A stretch of 7,724 nt of DNA from DASUPK01 sp036276255. GTDB lineage: Bacteria > Actinomycetota > Thermoleophilia > Solirubrobacterales > 70-9. The stretch lies in contig DASUPK010000194.1 of the NCBI GenBank assembly GCA_036276255.1, forward strand, positions 1 to 7,724. Reading direction: 5' to 3'. Shown here one piece after another: positions 6,481 through 7,724 of the stretch (positions within the stretch are counted from its first letter, which is position 1; each line of letters opens with the position of its first letter). The notes under the pieces are model-generated. The model was not told the origin of the DNA. It worked only from the letters and a program-made list of their open reading frames with translations, and did not search any database. The position numbers and the translations under genes are program-made.

Positions 6481-7420
6481 GTAGGCGCCGCACTCGGTCG
6501 GCTACGACGGCCGGGCGGCGGGTTAGATCGAACCAGGTGAACCTGACGACCCGGTAGCCGGCGACCGCAAGGCGGCTGTCCCGATCACGGTCTTCCTGGA
6601 ACGCTCGCCGCGTCCCGTGCGTCGCTCGACCATCGGCCTCAGCGATCAGGTTGGCGTCGCGCCAGAGAAAGTCCACGACGTAGTCGAGCAGCGGGACGTT
6701 CACTTCTGGCTGGGGAAGGTGGTGCTTGCGGCAGAGGGCGAGGAACAGCTCCTCGAAGTCGTTGCGGGTGGCGGTCGACCCGAGCTGATGCTCATGGAGC
6801 AAGGACCTGACGGCCCCCGCTCCGGCACGGCCGAAGTGCACATCGACGATCTCGTGGAGGTCCTCCTCGGTGCAGAGCCTCAGTCGCTCCGCTTCGTCCA
6901 TCGCCCGCTCGAGTTGGCGTCGAGGGAGGATCACGCCAAGGTCGAGGTTCGTGCGGGCCGGCGTGGTCACCGGGATGCCGCGATGAACGATGCGTTCGCC
7001 CGGCAGCAGTGTCGCGACCCTGTGCAACGCCAGGCCTGCTCGCATCATCCGACCCGCATTACCAGGCACCGAGACATGAACCGAGCCGCTGAGGGCTTCC
7101 CCTTCGCCAGCCGCATGTTCGTGCTGAGGTCGCTTCCGAATCATCCAGAGCGCCGCGGCGCTGAGGTGGCTGAGCACCGCCGTTTCTCCGCAGGCCAGGA
7201 CGGCGGCCATCCAGTGGCCTTCAACGGTGGGCCTTCGGCGCCCCACCGCATAAACCCCGCGATGAAGGCGATGCAGCCAGCCAGCGGCCACCCGGGTCGC
7301 GACCTGGGCCTGGGACAAGCCCAGCGAATAGAGTTGCCCTGCCGTGATCGCGCCGTGCTGCCGGTCCGCAAGCACCGCGATCGCGTCGCTTGGCGTGTGC
7401 TTGGCGACTTTCCGGGCCAT
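6461..7420 (-). CDS. AbiEi-like winged-helix protein with C-terminal DUF559 nuclease-like domain
   Basis: A 319-residue protein. Residues about 13-60, including HGAITAGQLYSLGLS and GWLHRLHRGVYAVG, match the N-terminal winged-helix domain of AbiEi-family (type IV) antitoxins. The middle section (60-215) is typical of these actinobacterial proteins and has no known activity. Residues about 218-312 are a DUF559 domain, related to the Vsr/PD-(D/E)XK nuclease fold: DYVVDFLW (246-253), EADGRATHG (261-269), DRDRDSRLAVAGYRVVRFTW (277-296). Asp250, Glu261 and Asp263 form a plausible D...ExD metal site. No AbiEii toxin partner is adjacent, so toxin-antitoxin function is not supported; a solitary nuclease or regulator is as likely. 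The ATG at 7420 gives the usual length; the frame extends upstream to 7513 but that overlaps mdh. The start codon lies at the centre of a large palindrome. A weak TTTACC six bases before the ATG could allow a leaderless start. The 3' end overlaps icd by 20 bases. Confidence 0.85.
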   Translation of the reverse strand: MARKVAKHTPSDAIAVLADRQHGAITAGQLYSLGLSQAQVATRVAAGWLHRLHRGVYAVGRRRPTVEGHWMAAVLACGETAVLSHLSAAALWMIRKRPQHEHAAGEGEALSGSVHVSVPGNAGRMMRAGLALHRVATLLPGERIVHRGIPVTTPARTNLDLGVILPRRQLERAMDEAERLRLCTEEDLHEIVDVHFGRAGAGAVRSLLHEHQLGSTATRNDFEELFLALCRKHHLPQPEVNVPLLDYVVDFLWRDANLIAEADGRATHGTRRAFQEDRDRDSRLAVAGYRVVRFTWFDLTRRPAVVADRVRRLLSPTPP

Positions 7421-7443
7421 ATTCCGGGTAAATCGCCAAGCAC
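7397..7443. repeat. 11-base inverted repeat centred on the AbiEi-like start codon
   Basis: GTGCTTGGCGA at 7397-7407 is repeated in perfect inverted form, TCGCCAAGCAC, at 7433-7443, with 25 bases between. Further matching pairs inside the spacer (7409/7431, 7410/7430, 7412/7428, 7413/7427, 7415/7425, 7416/7424) extend it into an imperfect palindrome centred on 7420, the first base of the AbiEi-like ATG. One arm codes for residues V-A-K-H of that gene and the other is upstream of it. AbiEi proteins are known to autorepress by binding inverted repeats at their promoter, so an operator role is plausible. It could also act on mdh, whose start is 39 bases beyond the outer arm, or form an mRNA hairpin. 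Confidence 0.7.
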
Positions 7444-7468
7444 GCCTGATTCGCCCCCCAAACGACTT

Positions 7469-7474
7469 AGGAGA
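7469..7474 (+). promoter_or_regulatory. Ribosome binding site of mdh
   Basis: AGGAGA ends seven bases before the GTG at 7482 and fixes that GTG as the start. Unlike tetR, the cNMP-binding gene and the cyclase gene, mdh therefore has a conventional leader. I could not identify a convincing mdh promoter in 7421-7468. Confidence 0.8.
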
Positions 7475-7481
7475 CACCAAC

Positions 7482-7724
7482 GTGAGCGATTCCCCAGTCA
7501 ACGTCACAGTCACCGGCGCGGCCGGCCAGATCGGCTACGCGATCCTCTTCCGCATCGCCTCGGGCGAGATGCTCGGTCCCGACACCGAGGTCCAGCTTCG
7601 CCTGCTCGAGATTCCCGACGCGATCAAGGCCGCCGAGGGAACTGCGATGGAGCTCGACGACTGCGCCTTCCCGCTCCTGCGGGCCATCGACATCTCGGAC
7701 GATCCGAAGGAGGCGTTCGACGGA
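7482..7724 (+). CDS. mdh: Malate dehydrogenase (5' part; continues beyond window)
   Basis: The first 81 residues are visible and the frame is open at the window end. The protein interconverts malate and oxaloacetate with NAD(H) in the TCA cycle. The N-terminal Rossmann motif VTGAAGQIGYAILFRIASG (9-27) and the block LRLLEIPDAIKAAEGTAMEL (39-58) followed by DDCAFPLL are those of the cytosolic-type (MDH1-like) enzymes found in mycobacteria and other actinobacteria. The GTG start is set by the AGGAGA ribosome binding site seven bases upstream, and yields MSDSPVNVTVTGAAGQIGY, matching the start of the M. tuberculosis protein as I remember it. It follows icd in the same orientation, separated by the opposite-strand AbiEi-like gene. 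The catalytic His/Asp/Arg residues lie further downstream, outside the window. Confidence 0.96.
   Translation, partial: MSDSPVNVTVTGAAGQIGYAILFRIASGEMLGPDTEVQLRLLEIPDAIKAAEGTAMELDDCAFPLLRAIDISDDPKEAFDG

Noticed and set aside
6461..7513. Classical AbiE toxin-antitoxin operon
   Set aside because: Only the AbiEi-like N-terminal domain is present, fused to DUF559. The gene downstream on the same strand is not AbiEii; that position is occupied by icd on the opposite strand.

Overview
The window is high-GC bacterial chromosome, densely packed with genes on both strands. Its proteins resemble actinobacterial ones. Malate dehydrogenase is close to the mycobacterial type, isocitrate dehydrogenase is the eukaryote-like homodimeric NADP type, and there is a long class III cyclase/ATPase/helical-repeat fusion plus an AbiEi-wHTH/DUF559 protein. 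Several genes appear to be transcribed as leaderless mRNAs. An actinobacterium, perhaps from a deep lineage such as Thermoleophilia, is my inference; there is no rRNA or other marker to prove it.

Layout. (1) 1-1627, minus strand: a TetR-family regulator followed immediately by an AidB-like acyl-CoA dehydrogenase homologue (3' end outside the window). The tetR stop codon abuts the aidB start codon. (2) 1628-1676: a compact divergent promoter region with overlapping palindromes. (3) 1677-2084, plus strand: a stand-alone cyclic-nucleotide-binding domain protein. (4) 2086-5205, minus strand: a 1039-residue class III adenylate cyclase fused to an AAA/STAND-type ATPase and a helical repeat region, convergent with the cNMP-binding gene with one base between the stop codons. 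(5) 5206-5265: a short divergent promoter region. (6) 5266-6480, plus strand: NADP-dependent isocitrate dehydrogenase. (7) 6461-7420, minus strand: AbiEi-like winged-helix plus DUF559 nuclease-like protein whose 3' end overlaps icd by 20 bases and whose start codon lies at the centre of a large palindrome. (8) 7482 to the window end, plus strand: the first 81 residues of malate dehydrogenase.

How it may work together. icd and mdh are TCA-cycle genes in the same orientation, separated by one opposite-strand gene of defence/mobile flavour that looks like an insertion. On the other side, a cAMP producer (cyclase) and a possible cAMP sensor (cNMP-binding protein) are tail to tail, and the sensor shares its promoter region with the TetR-AidB operon. 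This suggests, as inference only, a cyclic-nucleotide signalling circuit adjoining an AidB stress or lipid-related operon. There is no gene-free stretch longer than about 65 bases, and I saw no tRNA, rRNA, CRISPR, IS element or convincing rho-independent terminator.
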